DNA from: Mycolicibacterium porcinum
GTDB taxonomy: Bacteria; Actinomycetota; Actinomycetes; Mycobacteriales; Mycobacteriaceae
DNA length: 53,459 nucleotides
Direction: 5' to 3'
Assembly (NCBI GenBank): GCA_002086835.1
Contig: MVIG01000035.1
Location: 1 to 53,459 of the forward strand
The notes beneath the pieces are model-generated. The model ran no database searches. It saw nothing but the letters and a program-made list of their open reading frames with translations, and was not told the DNA's origin. Position numbers and translations under genes: made by a program. Of the stretch, positions 25,006 to 37,312 are shown piece after piece (position 1 is the stretch's first letter; every line of letters begins with the position of its first letter).

Positions 25006-25975
25006 GGCGCTGATACGCCGGCGGCAGCGGCAGACCCAGATCGGCCAGCACGCCGCGCAGCCGCGTCGGGTAATCCGTGATGAGGCCGTCGACGCCGTCC
25101 GCGATCAGCGCCCGCATGGAAGCCGGATCGTTGACGGTCCACGGAGTCACCTTGAGGCCCAACGCATGTGCCCGCTCCACGAACCCCCGGTCCACCAGCT
25201 GATACTGAGGGGACAGCACGGTGGCACCCACCGACCTGGCGCCGGCGATCGGATCGGCCTCCAACGCCGGATCGACGCCACCGAGCCACGGAGAAGCGGG
25301 CACCCACGTCGTGTCATCCCACAGCGCCACCCGTGGCATCGACGGTTCGGCCCGCTGCACCAACGGCAGGGTGCGCCAGTCGAAGCTCTGGATGTCCACC
25401 TTGTCGACCTTGCCCGCGGCGCGCACGGCCCCCAGGATCACCTCGACGAATTCCTCTGGGGTTGACGATGTTTCGGGCTTGTCCGCCTCGATCTTCGTCT
25501 CGATGTTGAACCGCACGTCGGCGTGATGGGCGTCGGTCAGCGCGAACACCTCGGGCAGGGTGGCGATCTTGTTGCCGCGCACCACCTCGGCGTCGGGAAA
25601 CCCGCTGAGCAACTTGCCGCAGTCCAGGGTGCGGACCTGCTCAAGGGTGAGATCGTGCACCAACTGCCCGACGTACGGGTATATCGGATCTCCGGGGAAC
25701 GCCGGGCCGGTGTCGGCGCATTTGGTCTCGTCGATCCGCGGGTCGTGCCACACCAGGGGTTGTTTGTCCTTCGTCAGCACGATGTCGAGCTCAAGCGTGC
25801 TGACCCCGAGCTCCAACGACTTCGCGAACGCCCGCAGCGACTCCTCTGTCGTCTCGCCACGTCCGCCGCGGTGCGACTGCAGGTCGAACCCGGCGGGCGC
25901 CGCGGCGGCAGGCGGGACAGACTGGAACGCGGCAGCCAGAGCGAACCACAGGACCATCGAAACGGCAGGACGCAT
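24998..25975 (-). CDS. Exported glycerophosphodiester phosphodiesterase
   Basis: Secreted enzyme of 325 residues that should hydrolyse glycerophosphodiesters to an alcohol and glycerol 3-phosphate. A signal peptide covers about residues 1-26 ([20 protein letters not shown], cut after AAAA). The TIM-barrel GDPD motifs are [32 protein letters not shown] and [23 protein letters not shown] 25975 gives the compact signal; a TTG at 25984 is less likely. Confidence 0.9.
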   Translation of the reverse strand: MRPAVSMVLWFALAAAFQSVPPAAAAPAGFDLQSHRGGRGETTEESLRAFAKSLELGVSTLELDIVLTKDKQPLVWHDPRIDETKCADTGPAFPGDPIYPYVGQLVHDLTLEQVRTLDCGKLLSGFPDAEVVRGNKIATLPEVFALTDAHHADVRFNIETKIEADKPETSSTPEEFVEVILGAVRAAGKVDKVDIQSFDWRTLPLVQRAEPSMPRVALWDDTTWVPASPWLGGVDPALEADPIAGARSVGATVLSPQYQLVDRGFVERAHALGLKVTPWTVNDPASMRALIADGVDGLITDYPTRLRGVLADLGLPLPPAYQRLS

Positions 25976-26046
25976 GGTCGGCAACGCTATCGAGCGAGCC
26001 GGGTACGGTCAGGTCCGCGTGGCCCGGCCGCGCGAATCGTCATCAG

Positions 26047-27312
26047 ATGTTCGACTGGCCGAAAGGATCCACGCCGTTGATTCTGGCCCTGGCGCTGCTG
26101 GCCGTCGTGTTGGTGTTCGCGCTGGCGCGACCCGAGGGCTGGCCCGAGGCCGTCGTGGCGATCCCGGCCGCCGGATCGCTGATCGCGCTCGGGGTGATCT
26201 CGACGGACGACGCGCTCGCCGAGGTCCAGAGGCTGCTGCCCGTGGTCGGATTCCTGGCGGCCGTGCTGGTGCTGGCCCACCTGTGTGACGACGAAGGCCT
26301 GTTCCACGCCGCGGGCACGCTGATGGCCCGGGCCAGCAGGGGAGATTCCCGGCGGCTGTTCACCCGGGTGTTCCTGATCGGTGCCACGACGACGGCCGTG
26401 CTGAGCCTGGACGCGACCGTGGTGTTGCTGACGCCGGTGCTGCTGGCGACTGCCCGCACGCTGTCCATACCGCCGCGACCGCATGCCTACGCCAGCGCGC
26501 ATCTGGCCAACTCGGCGTCGCTGCTGTTTCCGGTCTCGAACCTGACGAACCTGTTGGCCTTCGCCGTGGCCGGTTTGTCGTTCACTCAGTTCAGCGCGGT
26601 GATGGCACTGCCCTGGCTGGCCGTCATCGGCGTCGAGTTCGTCATCCTGCGCCTGGTTTTCCGCCAGGAGTTGAACCGCCCGGCCGCCGACGTGGCTCCC
26701 CCGCCGTCCGAGGTGCCGGTGTTCGTGCTCGTGGTGCTGGGTTTGACGCTGGCGGGTTTCGTCATCACCTCGGTGTTCGATGTGTCACCGGCCTGGGCCG
26801 CGCTGGCCGGGGCGGTGGTGCTCGGGGTGCGGAGTCTGACCCAGCACCGCAGCACGGTGGGCGGGATCGCGCGCGCCGTCAACGTGCCGTTCCTGGCGTT
26901 CGTACTGTGCCTTGGCATCGTCGTCGACGCGGTCGTGCAGAACGGCCTCGGCGACGCCATGCGCGGGGTGCTCCCGGCCGGCGACTCGCTGCCCGCGCTG
27001 TTGGGTCTGGCGGCGGTGGCGGCCGTGCTGGCCAATCTGGTCAACAATCTGCCCGCCGTGCTGGTGCTGCTGCCCTTGGTGGCCGGCGCCGGACCCGCAG
27101 CGGTGCTGGCCGTGTTGATCGGGGTCAACGTCGGCCCCAACCTGACCTATGTCGGCTCACTGTCGAACCTGCTGTGGCGCAATGTAGTTCACCGCGAAGG
27201 CCTGCCCGCGCGGTTCACCGAGTTCAGCCGGGTCGGGCTGGCGACCGTGCCGCTCACCCTGGTGGCCGGCGTGCTGGCGCTGTGGGTCGGCCTGCGGCTC
27301 TTCGGCCGATAG
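26047..27312 (+). CDS. ArsB/SLC13-type anion transporter (ArsB2-like)
   Basis: Integral membrane protein of 421 residues with 10-12 hydrophobic segments of the ion-transporter superfamily: [38 protein letters not shown] and [18 protein letters not shown]. Repeated Asn-rich hairpins are typical of ArsB/SLC13 carriers. It corresponds in position to Rv3578 (annotated arsB2). Arsenite export is only suggested, since there is no arsR or arsC beside it; other anions are possible. Confidence 0.85.
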   Translation: MFDWPKGSTPLILALALLAVVLVFALARPEGWPEAVVAIPAAGSLIALGVISTDDALAEVQRLLPVVGFLAAVLVLAHLCDDEGLFHAAGTLMARASRGDSRRLFTRVFLIGATTTAVLSLDATVVLLTPVLLATARTLSIPPRPHAYASAHLANSASLLFPVSNLTNLLAFAVAGLSFTQFSAVMALPWLAVIGVEFVILRLVFRQELNRPAADVAPPPSEVPVFVLVVLGLTLAGFVITSVFDVSPAWAALAGAVVLGVRSLTQHRSTVGGIARAVNVPFLAFVLCLGIVVDAVVQNGLGDAMRGVLPAGDSLPALLGLAAVAAVLANLVNNLPAVLVLLPLVAGAGPAAVLAVLIGVNVGPNLTYVGSLSNLLWRNVVHREGLPARFTEFSRVGLATVPLTLVAGVLALWVGLRLFGR

Positions 27313-27371
27313 TCGACACCGTTAACTTGCCGGTGCCACCCCGTTCGCATTGACCCGGTAGCACGGCAAGG

Positions 27372-28925
27372 GTGAACGACAACACGCAAGTCAGCAGGCG
27401 GACGTTGCTGCTGGTGGGCGGCACCACCGCGATCCTGGGGGCCGGCGCCGGAGTCGCCGTCGACGGTGTGGTCCGGTCGCCGGGTCCGGAGCTCTGGCAG
27501 CGTGAAGACCGCAGCGATGCGCCCCGGGTCGGCGGGCTGCACCTGCAGTACGGCGCCGATGCCTCTTCCGAGGTCGTGGTGTCCTGGCACACCGCCACCC
27601 GGGTCGGCAATCCGCGGGTCATGTTCGGCACGCCGAACGACGGCTTCGGCGAGACCGTCGCGGCCGACACCGTCACCTACCGCGACGGCCAGTCAGGCAC
27701 CGAGATCCGGGTACATCACGCCCGGCTCACCGGCCTGCTGCCCGACACCGACTACATCTACGGCGCGGTACACGACGGCACGAGCCCCGAACTGGGCACC
27801 GCCCGGACCGCGCCGCGCGGCCGGGCCCCGTTGCGGTTCACCAGTTTCGGCGATCAGTCCACGCCGACGCTGGACGCGATGGTGGCCGACGCGTTCGGTA
27901 GCGACAACCGGGGTTCGCCTGCCGCCGGCGATATCACGACCGCAGTCGAGAATGCCCGGCCGCTGTTCAACCTCGTCAACGGGGACCTCTGCTACGCCAA
28001 CTTGTCCGGTGACCGGATCAGAACCTGGTCGGACTGGTTCGAGAACAACTCCCGCTCCGCGCGACACCGGCCCTGGATGCCGGCGGCGGGCAACCACGAG
28101 AACGAACTGGGCAACGGACCGATCGGCTACGCCGCGTATCAGACCTACTTCGCGCTGCCCGATTCCGGCGCGGACGCCGAGCTGCGCGGAATGTGGTACG
28201 CGTTCACCGCCGGCGCGGTACGGGTGATCAGTCTCAACAACGACGACGTGTGCTACCAGGACGGCGGGAACTCCTACGTTCACGGATACTCCGGTGGCGC
28301 CCAGAAACGTTGGCTGGAACGGGAATTGGAGCACAGCAGCACCGATTCCGGTATCGACTGGATCGTGATCTGCATGCACCAGACCGCGGTGTCGACCGCC
28401 GACCGCACCAACGGCGCGGATCTCGGGATCCGCGAGAACTGGCTGCCCCTGTTCGACCGGTACGGCGTCGACCTGGTGGTGTGCGGCCACGAGCATCACT
28501 ACGAGCGCTCACACCCGATCCGCGGCGTGCAGCCGACCGACACCCTCACCCCGATCCCGGTCGACGGACACGGCGACGCCATCGACACCAGCAAAGGCAC
28601 AGTGCATCTGGTGATCGGCGGTGGCGGCACCTCGATCCCGTCGAACCGCATGTTCTTTCCCGAACCCCGCTGCCGCGTGCTGACCGGAGTCGGGGCAGTC
28701 GACCCCGCGCTGCGCAAACGCACACCGCGTTATGTCACCGAAGCCGCCCCGTGGTCGGTGTTCCGGGATCGGGACCACGCCTACGGTTTCGTGATGTTCG
28801 ATGTCGATCCGGGCTCACCGGGAGGCGAGACATCAATCGAGGCAACCTATTTCGCGGTCGACGGCCCGTTCGGCCAGACCACTCCGGTGGATCGCTTCAC
28901 GCTCCGCAAGCCACGGCGAGCCTGA
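27372..28925 (+). CDS. Tat-exported purple acid phosphatase-like metallophosphoesterase
   Basis: A 517-residue phosphatase with a twin-arginine signal (SRRTLLLVGG, residues 9-18), a fibronectin-like N-domain typical of purple acid phosphatases, and a calcineurin-like domain. Metal motifs in order: FGDQS, NGDLCYAN, GNHENE, and GHEHHYERSHP near residue 375. The order and the tandem HxH in the last motif fit purple acid phosphatases. Exported; probably releases phosphate from organic esters. GTG start. The substrate range cannot be inferred. Confidence 0.88.
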   Translation: MNDNTQVSRRTLLLVGGTTAILGAGAGVAVDGVVRSPGPELWQREDRSDAPRVGGLHLQYGADASSEVVVSWHTATRVGNPRVMFGTPNDGFGETVAADTVTYRDGQSGTEIRVHHARLTGLLPDTDYIYGAVHDGTSPELGTARTAPRGRAPLRFTSFGDQSTPTLDAMVADAFGSDNRGSPAAGDITTAVENARPLFNLVNGDLCYANLSGDRIRTWSDWFENNSRSARHRPWMPAAGNHENELGNGPIGYAAYQTYFALPDSGADAELRGMWYAFTAGAVRVISLNNDDVCYQDGGNSYVHGYSGGAQKRWLERELEHSSTDSGIDWIVICMHQTAVSTADRTNGADLGIRENWLPLFDRYGVDLVVCGHEHHYERSHPIRGVQPTDTLTPIPVDGHGDAIDTSKGTVHLVIGGGGTSIPSNRMFFPEPRCRVLTGVGAVDPALRKRTPRYVTEAAPWSVFRDRDHAYGFVMFDVDPGSPGGETSIEATYFAVDGPFGQTTPVDRFTLRKPRRA

Positions 28926-28926
28926 C

Positions 28927-29871
28927 TCAGCGAGTCCGGCGCTGACGGGCGATCTCGGCCAGCACCACACCGGCGGCGACCGAGGCGTTCAACGATTCGG
29001 TCGGCCCGGCCATCGGGATCGAGACCACCGCGTCGCAGGTCTCACGAACCAGCCGGGACAGGCCCTTGCCCTCCGAGCCGACCACCACGACCATCGGTCC
29101 CGAGCCTTCGAGCTCGTCGAGCGTGGTGTCACCACCGGCATCCAGGCCGACCACCTGCAGACCGGCGTCGGCATAGCTCTTCAGCGTGCGGGTCAGATTC
29201 GTCGCCCGGGCCACCGGCGTGCGGGCCGCGGCCCCGGCGCTCGTGCGCCAGGCCACGGCAGTCACCGAAGCCGAACGCCGTTGCGGGATCACCACACCGT
29301 GCCCGCCGAAGGCGGCCACCGAACGCACGATCGCGCCCAGGTTGCGCGGGTCCGAGATGTTGTCCAGCGCCGCCAACAGCGCGGGCTCACCGGATTGCCG
29401 GGCCGCCTTCAGCAAGTCGTCGGGGTGCGCATAGTCATAGGGCGGCACCTGCAGGGCCAGGCCCTGGTGCAGGGTGTTGTTGCTCATCCGGTCCAGGTCG
29501 TGGCGCTGCACCTCCAGGATCGAGATGCCGCGATCGGCCGCGATCTGGACGGATTCGGTGAGCCGCTCATCGGCCTCGGCGCCCAGCGCGACGTAGAGCG
29601 CGGTGGCCGGGACCTTGGCCCGCAGGCACTCCACCACGGGGTTGCGGCCCAGCACCAGCTCGGTGTCGTCGGTCTTCTTGTGCCTGCCCTGCGCCTGACG
29701 CGCGGCCTTGGCGGCCTTCTTTGCCGCCGGGTGGTGCGGACGCTGGTCCGCGCGCGGCGTGGCCCCACGGCCTTCCAGCCCGCGGCGACGCACACCGCCG
29801 GACCCGACCGTCGGCCCCTTCTTGGTGCCCGGCTTGCGCACTGCGCCGCGCCGCTGCGAATTCCCGGCCAT
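28927..29871 (-). CDS. rlmB: RlmB/TsnR-type SpoU 23S rRNA 2'-O-ribose methyltransferase
   Basis: SPOUT methyltransferase of 314 residues, probably methylating G2251 of 23S rRNA. It has a basic N-terminal tail, a substrate-binding domain ([20 protein letters not shown]) and the knotted catalytic domain with [35 protein letters not shown] and [20 protein letters not shown]. Called tsnR in M. tuberculosis (Rv3579c); thiostrepton resistance methylases are close relatives. Its ATG directly abuts the cysS stop at the end of the carD operon. Confidence 0.92.
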   Translation of the reverse strand: MAGNSQRRGAVRKPGTKKGPTVGSGGVRRRGLEGRGATPRADQRPHHPAAKKAAKAARQAQGRHKKTDDTELVLGRNPVVECLRAKVPATALYVALGAEADERLTESVQIAADRGISILEVQRHDLDRMSNNTLHQGLALQVPPYDYAHPDDLLKAARQSGEPALLAALDNISDPRNLGAIVRSVAAFGGHGVVIPQRRSASVTAVAWRTSAGAAARTPVARATNLTRTLKSYADAGLQVVGLDAGGDTTLDELEGSGPMVVVVGSEGKGLSRLVRETCDAVVSIPMAGPTESLNASVAAGVVLAEIARQRRTR

Positions 29872-31308
29872 CTACGCTCCGTTCCCGTCCAGCAGGGCCC
29901 ACTGCGGGCCGTCGGCGGTGTCGGTGACCTCGATGCCGGCCGCCTTGAGCCGATCTCGGATGGCGTCGGCCTCCGCCCAGTCACGATTGGTCCTGGCCTC
30001 GGTCCGGGCAGCCAGCGCCCACTGCACCAGCTCGTCCACGGCAGCCAGGGCGGCCGAGGTCTCGTCGCGGGACTCCCAGCGCTCGTCGAGCGGATCGCAG
30101 CCCAGAATGCCCATCATCGCCCGGATGGCGGTGGCCTGCGCCATCGCGCCCGCGTGATCGCCTGCGTCCAGCGCGCGATTGCCCTCGGCGCGGGCGGCAT
30201 GCACCTCGGCCAGGGCGATCGGTACCGCGAGATCGTCGTTGAGGGCGGCGGCGAACTTCGGCGTCCAGTCACCCACGGCGACGGCGCCGACCCGGTTACG
30301 CACCCGGTGCAGGAAGTCCTCGATGCCGCTGTAGGCCTTCACCGCGTCCTGCAGCGCGTTCTCGGAGAATTCCAACATGGACCGATAATGCGCGCTGCCC
30401 AGGTAATAGCGCAGCTCGGCAGCCCGAACCCGTTGCAGCACAGCCGGAATGGAGAGCACGTTGCCCAGCGACTTGCTCATCTTCTCGCCGCCCATGGTGA
30501 CCCAGCCGTTGTGCAGCCAGTACCGGGCGAAGCCGTCACCCGCGGCGTGCGCCTGGGCGATCTCGTTCTCGTGGTGCGGGAAGACCAGGTCCATACCGCC
30601 GGCGTGGATGTCGAACTCCGCGCCCAGATAGGCCTCGCACATCGCGACGCATTCGGTGTGCCAACCGGGCCGCCCCCGGCCCCAGGGCGTCGGCCACGAC
30701 GGCTCACCGGGCTTGGCGCCCTTCCACAGCGTGAAATCGCGCTGATCACGCTTACCGGTGGCCGCACCCTCGCCCTGGTGCACGTCATCGATCCGGTGGC
30801 CGGACAGCGCGCCGTAATCAGGCAAGCTCAGCACGTCGAAGTAGACGTCTCCGCCCTGCGCGTAGGCGTGCCCCTTCTCGATCAACCGGTCGATGAGCTC
30901 GACCATCTGGGTGATGTGTCCGGTGGCCCGAGGCTCGGCCGACGGCGGAAGCACGCCCAGCGCGTCGTACGCGGCGCTGAACGCCCGCTCGTACGTGGCG
31001 GCCCACTCCCACCACGGCCGGCCCGCGTCGGCCGCCTTGTTGAGGATCTTGTCGTCGATGTCGGTGACGTTGCGGATGAACGCAACGTCGTATCCAGTGG
31101 CGGTCAGCCAGCGGCGCAACACGTCGAACGCGACTCCGCTACGGACATGGCCGATGTGCGGCAAGCCCTGGACGGTGGCACCGCACAGGTAGATCGAAGC
31201 GTGCCCCGGCCGCAGCGGTACGAAATCTCGTACGGCACCCGCCATGGTGTCGTACAGCCGCAAATCGGAGGCAAACCCCGACGCGACAGCTTGAGCGCGA
31301 TCGGTCAC
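29872..31308 (-). CDS. cysS: Cysteinyl-tRNA synthetase
   Basis: Class I synthetase of 478 residues charging tRNA-Cys. Shows the HIGH motif in [11 protein letters not shown], zinc-site residues ([14 protein letters not shown]; the HHENE segment) and KMSKS in [11 protein letters not shown] near residue 278. MshC, the mycothiol ligase homologue, is excluded by the anticodon-binding C-terminal region and by operon context with ispF and rlmB (Rv3580c). GTG start; 19 nt downstream of the ispF stop. Confidence 0.96.
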   Translation of the reverse strand: MTDRAQAVASGFASDLRLYDTMAGAVRDFVPLRPGHASIYLCGATVQGLPHIGHVRSGVAFDVLRRWLTATGYDVAFIRNVTDIDDKILNKAADAGRPWWEWAATYERAFSAAYDALGVLPPSAEPRATGHITQMVELIDRLIEKGHAYAQGGDVYFDVLSLPDYGALSGHRIDDVHQGEGAATGKRDQRDFTLWKGAKPGEPSWPTPWGRGRPGWHTECVAMCEAYLGAEFDIHAGGMDLVFPHHENEIAQAHAAGDGFARYWLHNGWVTMGGEKMSKSLGNVLSIPAVLQRVRAAELRYYLGSAHYRSMLEFSENALQDAVKAYSGIEDFLHRVRNRVGAVAVGDWTPKFAAALNDDLAVPIALAEVHAARAEGNRALDAGDHAGAMAQATAIRAMMGILGCDPLDERWESRDETSAALAAVDELVQWALAARTEARTNRDWAEADAIRDRLKAAGIEVTDTADGPQWALLDGNGA

Positions 31309-31327
31309 GACGTGCCAGCTTACCGGC

Positions 31328-31804
31328 CTATTCCGCAGGAACCACCAAAGCGCTGGCTATCGCGGCCAATCCTTCACCCCGGCCGGTCAGCCCGAGCCCG
31401 TCCGTGGTGGTCGCCGACACCGATACCGGCGCCCCGATCAGCTCGGACAGCAGCCGCTGAGCCTCGTCCCTACGCGGCCCGATCTTCGGCCGGTTGCCGA
31501 TCACCTGGACGGTGGCATTGCCGATCTCGAAGCCCGCCGCCTGCACCAGTCCGCGGACGTGACGCAACATGTCGGCGCCGGTGACCCCGTGCCATTCCGG
31601 GCGGTCGGTGCCGAACACCGCACCGAGGTCGCCGAGGCCTGCCGCACTGAGCAACGCATCGCACAGCGCGTGAGAGGCGACATCGCCGTCGGAGTGGCCT
31701 GCGCAGCCGTCGGCGCCGTCGAAGAGCAACCCCAGCAGCCAGCACGGGCGGCCCGGCTCGATCGGATGGACGTCGGTCCCCAGCCCGACCCGTGGAATCA
31801 CCAT
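31328..31804 (-). CDS. ispF: 2-C-methyl-D-erythritol 2,4-cyclodiphosphate synthase
   Basis: MEP-pathway enzyme forming the cyclic diphosphate precursor of isoprenoids. 158 residues, family length. Zinc site from [10 protein letters not shown] (Asp and His) and the [15 protein letters not shown] histidine; CDP/substrate loop [20 protein letters not shown] at the C-terminus. ATG overlaps the ispD stop by 7 bp, so the two consecutive MEP steps are coupled. Confidence 0.96.
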   Translation of the reverse strand: MVIPRVGLGTDVHPIEPGRPCWLLGLLFDGADGCAGHSDGDVASHALCDALLSAAGLGDLGAVFGTDRPEWHGVTGADMLRHVRGLVQAAGFEIGNATVQVIGNRPKIGPRRDEAQRLLSELIGAPVSVSATTTDGLGLTGRGEGLAAIASALVVPAE

Positions 31805-32469
31805 GCGCCACGCGCCATGACGGCCTCGGCGAGCAACAGGTCCAGCGGGGTGGTGATCTTGAAGGCCAGCGGATCGCCCTCGACGATCTGCACCGGCGTA
31901 CCGATCTGTTCGACGAGCGACGCGTCATCGGTGACCGCACCGGCACCGGCACGTTGGTAGGCCCGCCGCAACACGTCGGTGCGGAAGCCCTGCGGCGTCT
32001 GCACGGCCCGTAAACCGGCCCGCTCTGGCGTACCCAGCACGGCGCCGTTGGCGTCGACCGCCTTGATCGTGTCGGCCAGCGGAAGGCCCGGGACGGCGGC
32101 GGCGTGCCCATTGGCCAGCGCCGCGACCACCCGGGCGATCAGCGAGGGAGGAGTCAAGGCCCGGGCAGCGTCGTGAACGAGGACGAAATCCGGTTCACCG
32201 GCCGCCGCAAGTGCCAGCGCCACCGATTCGGTCCGATCGGCTCCCCCGGCCACGATCCGCGCACGCCCACCGAACACCAGGGTGGATTCATCGGTGAGCG
32301 CGGGCGGTACCGCAACCACGACCTGGTCGATCACCCCTGAAGCCAGCAGCCCGTCCAGGGCATGCTCCAACAGGGGTTTGTTCCCCAGTTTGACGAACGC
32401 TTTCGGTCTGCCCGCGCCTAGCCGCTCACCAGAGCCGGCGGCCGGGACGACCGCGACAGTTGTTGGCAC
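31798..32469 (-). CDS. ispD: 2-C-methyl-D-erythritol 4-phosphate cytidylyltransferase
   Basis: Transfers CMP to methylerythritol phosphate in the MEP pathway. The 223 residues have the nucleotidyltransferase loop [20 protein letters not shown], the [11 protein letters not shown] motif and [10 protein letters not shown] with [12 protein letters not shown] start 6 nt after the carD stop; overlaps ispF. Order carD-ispD-ispF matches M. tuberculosis. Confidence 0.95.
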   Translation of the reverse strand: MPTTVAVVPAAGSGERLGAGRPKAFVKLGNKPLLEHALDGLLASGVIDQVVVAVPPALTDESTLVFGGRARIVAGGADRTESVALALAAAGEPDFVLVHDAARALTPPSLIARVVAALANGHAAAVPGLPLADTIKAVDANGAVLGTPERAGLRAVQTPQGFRTDVLRRAYQRAGAGAVTDDASLVEQIGTPVQIVEGDPLAFKITTPLDLLLAEAVMARGAW

Positions 32470-32475
32470 GACGCG

Positions 32476-33261
<786 letters not shown>

Positions 33262-33840
33262 GTGAACCGCTTCGCAATGCGCGCCTCGGCCGGTCTGGCC
33301 GCATGTGGCCTGACCGCAGCCGTTCTCACCGGTTGCAGCGCCGGGCAGGTCTCCCAGACGGCCACCCAGGAGCCCGCCGTCAACGGTGTCAACGCACAGG
33401 CCGGCTCGATCGCGCTGCGCAACGTGCACCTGCGCGCGCCGCAGCAGAAGGACTACGTCGAGCCCGGCTCCGAGGCCGAACTGCTGTTCGTCGCAGCCAA
33501 CGGATCCACCGAGGCACCCAACAAGCTCGTGTCGATCAAGACCACCGTCGGCGACGTGGCACTGACCGGGGATCAGACCATCCCGGCGGGCGGTGTCCTG
33601 GTGGTGGGCGAGCCCGACGGCCAGACCAAGCCGCTGGAGAAGGCCGAGGCCGCCGACGCCGTCACAGCCAAGGTCACCTTGACCAAGCCGGTCACCAACG
33701 GACTGCTCTACGACTTCACGTTCAAGTTCGAAAACGGCGAGACGACTGTGGCCGTGCCGATCTCGGCAGGCGACGCGCCCCGGCGCGACACCACCGGCGA
33801 GGAGCCCGGCGAGGGCGCCGCAGCCGGCGGCCATCACTGA
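33262..33840 (+). CDS. lpqE: LpqE-like lipoprotein
   Basis: Lipoprotein of 192 residues with lipobox LTGC near residue 26. The mature part has a beta-sandwich segment ([46 protein letters not shown]) resembling PCuAC-like copper chaperone domains, and ends in a Gly-rich tail with two histidines. Position between carD and radA is that of LpqE (Rv3584). GTG start after AGGAGGCTT. A copper role is only suggested by the fold. Confidence 0.9.
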   Translation: MNRFAMRASAGLAACGLTAAVLTGCSAGQVSQTATQEPAVNGVNAQAGSIALRNVHLRAPQQKDYVEPGSEAELLFVAANGSTEAPNKLVSIKTTVGDVALTGDQTIPAGGVLVVGEPDGQTKPLEKAEAADAVTAKVTLTKPVTNGLLYDFTFKFENGETTVAVPISAGDAPRRDTTGEEPGEGAAAGGHH

Positions 33841-33920
33841 TCTGACCTACCGCTGACCCGAGGGCCCCGACCGGCGCGTGCACACCGTCGTTGTCGGGGC
33901 CACCGGTTACTGTCACGAGC

Positions 33921-35327
33921 GTGGCCGCTTCGAAAGTACGTTCGCAATACCGGTGCTCGGAATGTCAGCACGCCACCCCCAAATGGGTCGGCCGCTGCGC
34001 CAATTGCGGTACCTGGGGAACGGTCGACGAAGTAGCGACGCTGGCATCGGTGGGCAGCCCTGTCCGACGCTCGGTGGCCCCGACCTCTCCCGCGGTGCCG
34101 ATCACCTCGATCGACCCGGGCATCACCCGGCATTACGCGACCGGGGTCAGTGAGCTGGACCGGGTCCTCGGCGGCGGCCTGGTGGCCGGTTCGGTCACGC
34201 TGCTGGCCGGGGAGCCGGGCGTCGGCAAGTCCACCCTGCTCCTCGAGGTCGCCAACCGCTGGGCCCACACCGGCCGCCGCGCCCTGTACCTGTCCGGTGA
34301 GGAGTCCGCGGGCCAGATCCGGCTGCGCGCCGAACGCACCGGCTGCACGCACGACAACGTCTACCTGGCAGGCGAATCCGACCTGCAGATCGCTCTCGGT
34401 CACATCGACGAGGTCAAGCCGAGCCTGGTGATCGTCGATTCGGTGCAGACCATGTCCACCACCGAAGCCGACGGCGTGACCGGTGGGGTGACGCAGGTGC
34501 GCGCAGTGACGACGGCGCTCACCGGCTACGCCAAGACCGCCGTCGGGGACCCGGCGGTGGCCATGATCCTGGTCGGCCATGTGACGAAGGACGGCGCCAT
34601 CGCGGGCCCGCGCTCACTGGAGCATCTGGTCGACGTGGTGCTGCACTTCGAAGGCGATCACACGTCGAGCCTGCGCATGGTGCGCGGGGTCAAGAACCGG
34701 TTCGGTGCTGCCGACGAGGTCGGCTGTTTTCAGATGCACGACAACGGAATCGAGTGCGTCAGCGATCCGTCCGGCCTGTTCCTGGACCAGCGGCCGGCGG
34801 CGGTGCCCGGCACCGCCATCACGGTCACCCTCGACGGCAAGCGGCCCATGATCGGCGAGGTCCAGGCACTCGTCGCCCCGCCCGTGGGGCCGCCCCGGCG
34901 GGTCGTCAGCGGCATCGACTCGGCCCGCGCGGCGATGATCGGCGCGGTGCTGCAGACCCGTTGCGCCCTGCCGATCGGCAACAACGACATCTACCTGTCC
35001 ACCGTGGGCGGCATGCGGCTGACCGATCCGTCCTCGGACCTGGCCGTTGCGGTGGCCGTCGCCTCGGCCTACCTCGACATCGCGTTGCCGATGAACGCCG
35101 TGGCTATCGGCGAGGTGGGCCTCGTCGGCGATCTGCGCCGGGTCACCGGCATGGACCGCAGGCTGGCCGAGGCCGCCCGGCTGGGATTCACCATTGCCGT
35201 GGTGCCGCCCGGGGTCACCAGCGCGCCCGCGGGGTTGCGCGTCATCACCGTCGATCACATCGGGGCGGCATTACGGGCACTCAAGGACATCGCGATTGCC
35301 AGCAATCAATCTCATCACGGACAATAG
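33921..35327 (+). CDS. radA: RadA DNA repair ATPase
   Basis: Branch-migration ATPase in recombinational repair. 468 residues: C4 zinc finger ([20 protein letters not shown]), Walker [12 protein letters not shown], the RadA-specific [12 protein letters not shown] motif, and a Lon-like C-terminal domain ([20 protein letters not shown]). GTG 33921 gives an N-terminus close to the zinc finger; the frame extends upstream to 33891. It precedes disA by 21 nt; RadA is known to inhibit DisA in mycobacteria. Confidence 0.94.
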   Translation: MAASKVRSQYRCSECQHATPKWVGRCANCGTWGTVDEVATLASVGSPVRRSVAPTSPAVPITSIDPGITRHYATGVSELDRVLGGGLVAGSVTLLAGEPGVGKSTLLLEVANRWAHTGRRALYLSGEESAGQIRLRAERTGCTHDNVYLAGESDLQIALGHIDEVKPSLVIVDSVQTMSTTEADGVTGGVTQVRAVTTALTGYAKTAVGDPAVAMILVGHVTKDGAIAGPRSLEHLVDVVLHFEGDHTSSLRMVRGVKNRFGAADEVGCFQMHDNGIECVSDPSGLFLDQRPAAVPGTAITVTLDGKRPMIGEVQALVAPPVGPPRRVVSGIDSARAAMIGAVLQTRCALPIGNNDIYLSTVGGMRLTDPSSDLAVAVAVASAYLDIALPMNAVAIGEVGLVGDLRRVTGMDRRLAEAARLGFTIAVVPPGVTSAPAGLRVITVDHIGAALRALKDIAIASNQSHHGQ

Positions 35328-35348
35328 CGGCCGACCCTAGGAGAGCTG

Positions 35349-36467
35349 ATGGCCGTGAACTCCGGCGCCAGGACCAGCCGCACCGTCGTGCATCTGGCTC
35401 GGCCGACGCTACGAGAGACCCTCGGCCGGCTGGCCCCCGGTACCCCGCTGCGCGACGGCCTGGAACGCATCCTGCGCGGCAAGACGGGCGCGCTGATCGT
35501 GCTGGGCTACGACGACAGCGTGGAGACCATCTGCGACGGCGGATTCGCCCTCGACGTGCGGTATGCCCCCACCCGGTTGCGTGAGCTGTCGAAGATGGAC
35601 GGCGCGGTGGTGCTGTCCAGCGACGGCAGCCGGATAGTGCGGGCCAACGTCCAGCTGGTGCCGGATCCGTCGATCCCCACCGACGAGTCCGGGACCCGCC
35701 ACCGCTCGGCCGAGCGCACTGCGATCCAGACCGGCTATCCGGTGATCTCGGTGAGCCATTCGATGAGCATCGTGACGGTCTACGTCGCCGGGGAGCGCCA
35801 CGTGGTGCCCGATTCGGCGACCATCCTGTCCCGGGCCAACCAGACCATCGCGACGCTGGAGCGCTACAAGGGCCGGCTCGATGAGGTGAGCAAGCAGCTG
35901 TCGACCGCCGAGATCGAAGACTTCGTGACCCTGCGCGACGTCATGACCGTGGTGCAGCGGCTGGAGATGGTGCGCCGCATCAGCCTTGAGATCGACGCGG
36001 ACGTCGTCGAGCTCGGCACCGACGGACGCCAGCTCAAACTGCAACTCGACGAACTCGTCGGCGACAACGAGGCCGCCCGCGAGCTGATCGTGCGGGATTA
36101 CCACGCTCTTCCGGATCCGCCGACGGCCGCCCAGGTCCACGCGACGCTCGATGAACTCGATGCCCTGACCGACAGTGAACTGCTCGACTTCACAACCCTG
36201 GCAAGGGTTTTCGGATATCCGTCGACGGCCGAGGCGCAGGACTCGGCGATGAGCTCACGCGGCTACCGCGCCATGGCGGGGATACCGCGCCTGCAGTTCG
36301 CCCACGTCGATCTGCTGGTCCGCTCGTTCGGCTCACTGCAGGGCCTGCTGGCCGCCAGTGCCGACGATCTGCAGTCCGTCGACGGCATCGGGTCCATGTG
36401 GGCCCGGCACATCCGTGAAGGCCTGTCGCTGCTGGCCGAGTCGACCATCGCCGACCGGCTGGCCTGA
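35349..36467 (+). CDS. disA: DisA, diadenylate cyclase and DNA-integrity scanner
   Basis: Makes cyclic di-AMP from two ATP. 372 residues: N-terminal DAC domain with the [11 protein letters not shown] (DGA) and [12 protein letters not shown] (RHR) motifs, a central helical spine, and a C-terminal helix-hairpin-helix ([19 protein letters not shown]) that binds branched DNA. Follows radA closely, as in M. tuberculosis Rv3585-Rv3586. ATG preceded by AGGAGAGCTG. Confidence 0.97.
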   Translation: MAVNSGARTSRTVVHLARPTLRETLGRLAPGTPLRDGLERILRGKTGALIVLGYDDSVETICDGGFALDVRYAPTRLRELSKMDGAVVLSSDGSRIVRANVQLVPDPSIPTDESGTRHRSAERTAIQTGYPVISVSHSMSIVTVYVAGERHVVPDSATILSRANQTIATLERYKGRLDEVSKQLSTAEIEDFVTLRDVMTVVQRLEMVRRISLEIDADVVELGTDGRQLKLQLDELVGDNEAARELIVRDYHALPDPPTAAQVHATLDELDALTDSELLDFTTLARVFGYPSTAEAQDSAMSSRGYRAMAGIPRLQFAHVDLLVRSFGSLQGLLAASADDLQSVDGIGSMWARHIREGLSLLAESTIADRLA

Positions 36468-36469
36468 GG

Positions 36470-37246
36470 TCAGTTGCCCGGCGTCGGCGTCTCCGCTGCC
36501 GGCGCACCCTCAGGAGCGGGCGGCGCAGGCTGCTGTGGGTTGGCCAGGATGAACGGCACCGGCGCCGATCTGAGATTGCCCAGCTGCACCATCAGGTTGT
36601 ACGTGCCGGGCCCGATCGGCTGGCGCGGCATCGGGCACTGCGGCGCCGACCCCATGCCGGTCCAGGTCACCTCGGTGGTGACCTGCTCACCGGGGTTGAA
36701 GGTCTTCACCAGGGTCTCGTTCGATGGTGCGCAGTCCAGGTTCGACCACAGCCGGTTGTTGTCCAGCGAGTACACGTAGGCGGCCAGCACCGCGGCACCC
36801 ACGTCCCGTTTGCAGGCCACCAGGCCGATGTTGGTCACGACCATGGTGAACTTCGGCTGGTCGCCCACGACATACTCGGGCTGGCTGGTGATGCCCTTGA
36901 CCGCGAGTGTGGAGTCCGGGCAGTCGTCGCCCTCTTTGAGTAGCGGCGGCGGGGTGACGGCGGCCGTCGGCGTGGCCGTCGGCGGCGGCGCATGCTGAGC
37001 CGGCGGCACCACCGGGGTCTTCACCTCGGGATTCTCGCCCGGCAACGGCGTCGGCGGGGCGGCCGCGGCAGAAGGCTCGTCAGCTGACTTGGTCTCTGCT
37101 CCCGAGCTGCTGGTGACGATCACCGCGACGATCGCGGCGATGATCCCCACGACCACCACCGCGATTCCGATGGCCAGCGCACGGCGCCGCCAGTAAATCT
37201 GCGAGGGCAGTGGCCCATGAGGTTCGAGATCTAACACGGCTTTCAC
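36470..37246 (-). CDS. Membrane-anchored protein with Pro/Thr-rich linker (Rv3587c-like)
   Basis: A 258-residue single-pass protein: cytoplasmic N-terminus, one membrane helix (about residues 25-48, ALAIGIAVVVVGIIAAIVAV), a Pro/Ala/Thr-rich linker, and an extracytoplasmic domain with three spaced cysteines and beta strands (PKFTMVVTNIGLVACKRDVG). Immunoglobulin-like fold is suspected from the strand pattern. Function unknown; position matches Rv3587c. It is downstream of canB on the same strand after 66 bp. Confidence 0.88.
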   Translation of the reverse strand: MKAVLDLEPHGPLPSQIYWRRRALAIGIAVVVVGIIAAIVAVIVTSSSGAETKSADEPSAAAAPPTPLPGENPEVKTPVVPPAQHAPPPTATPTAAVTPPPLLKEGDDCPDSTLAVKGITSQPEYVVGDQPKFTMVVTNIGLVACKRDVGAAVLAAYVYSLDNNRLWSNLDCAPSNETLVKTFNPGEQVTTEVTWTGMGSAPQCPMPRQPIGPGTYNLMVQLGNLRSAPVPFILANPQQPAPPAPEGAPAAETPTPGN

Positions 37247-37312
37247 GGTAAGCCCAGGTCATGCCGTGTTGCCCGAGGCAACCCGGCGTGTCGGGCAGCT
37301 CCGGCAATATTC

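Noticed and set aside
28801-31584. A 927-codon open frame on the plus strand
   Set aside because: It is antisense to rlmB and cysS, which are certain genes; the product is Arg/His/Gly rich without domains, as expected for a shadow frame in high-GC DNA.
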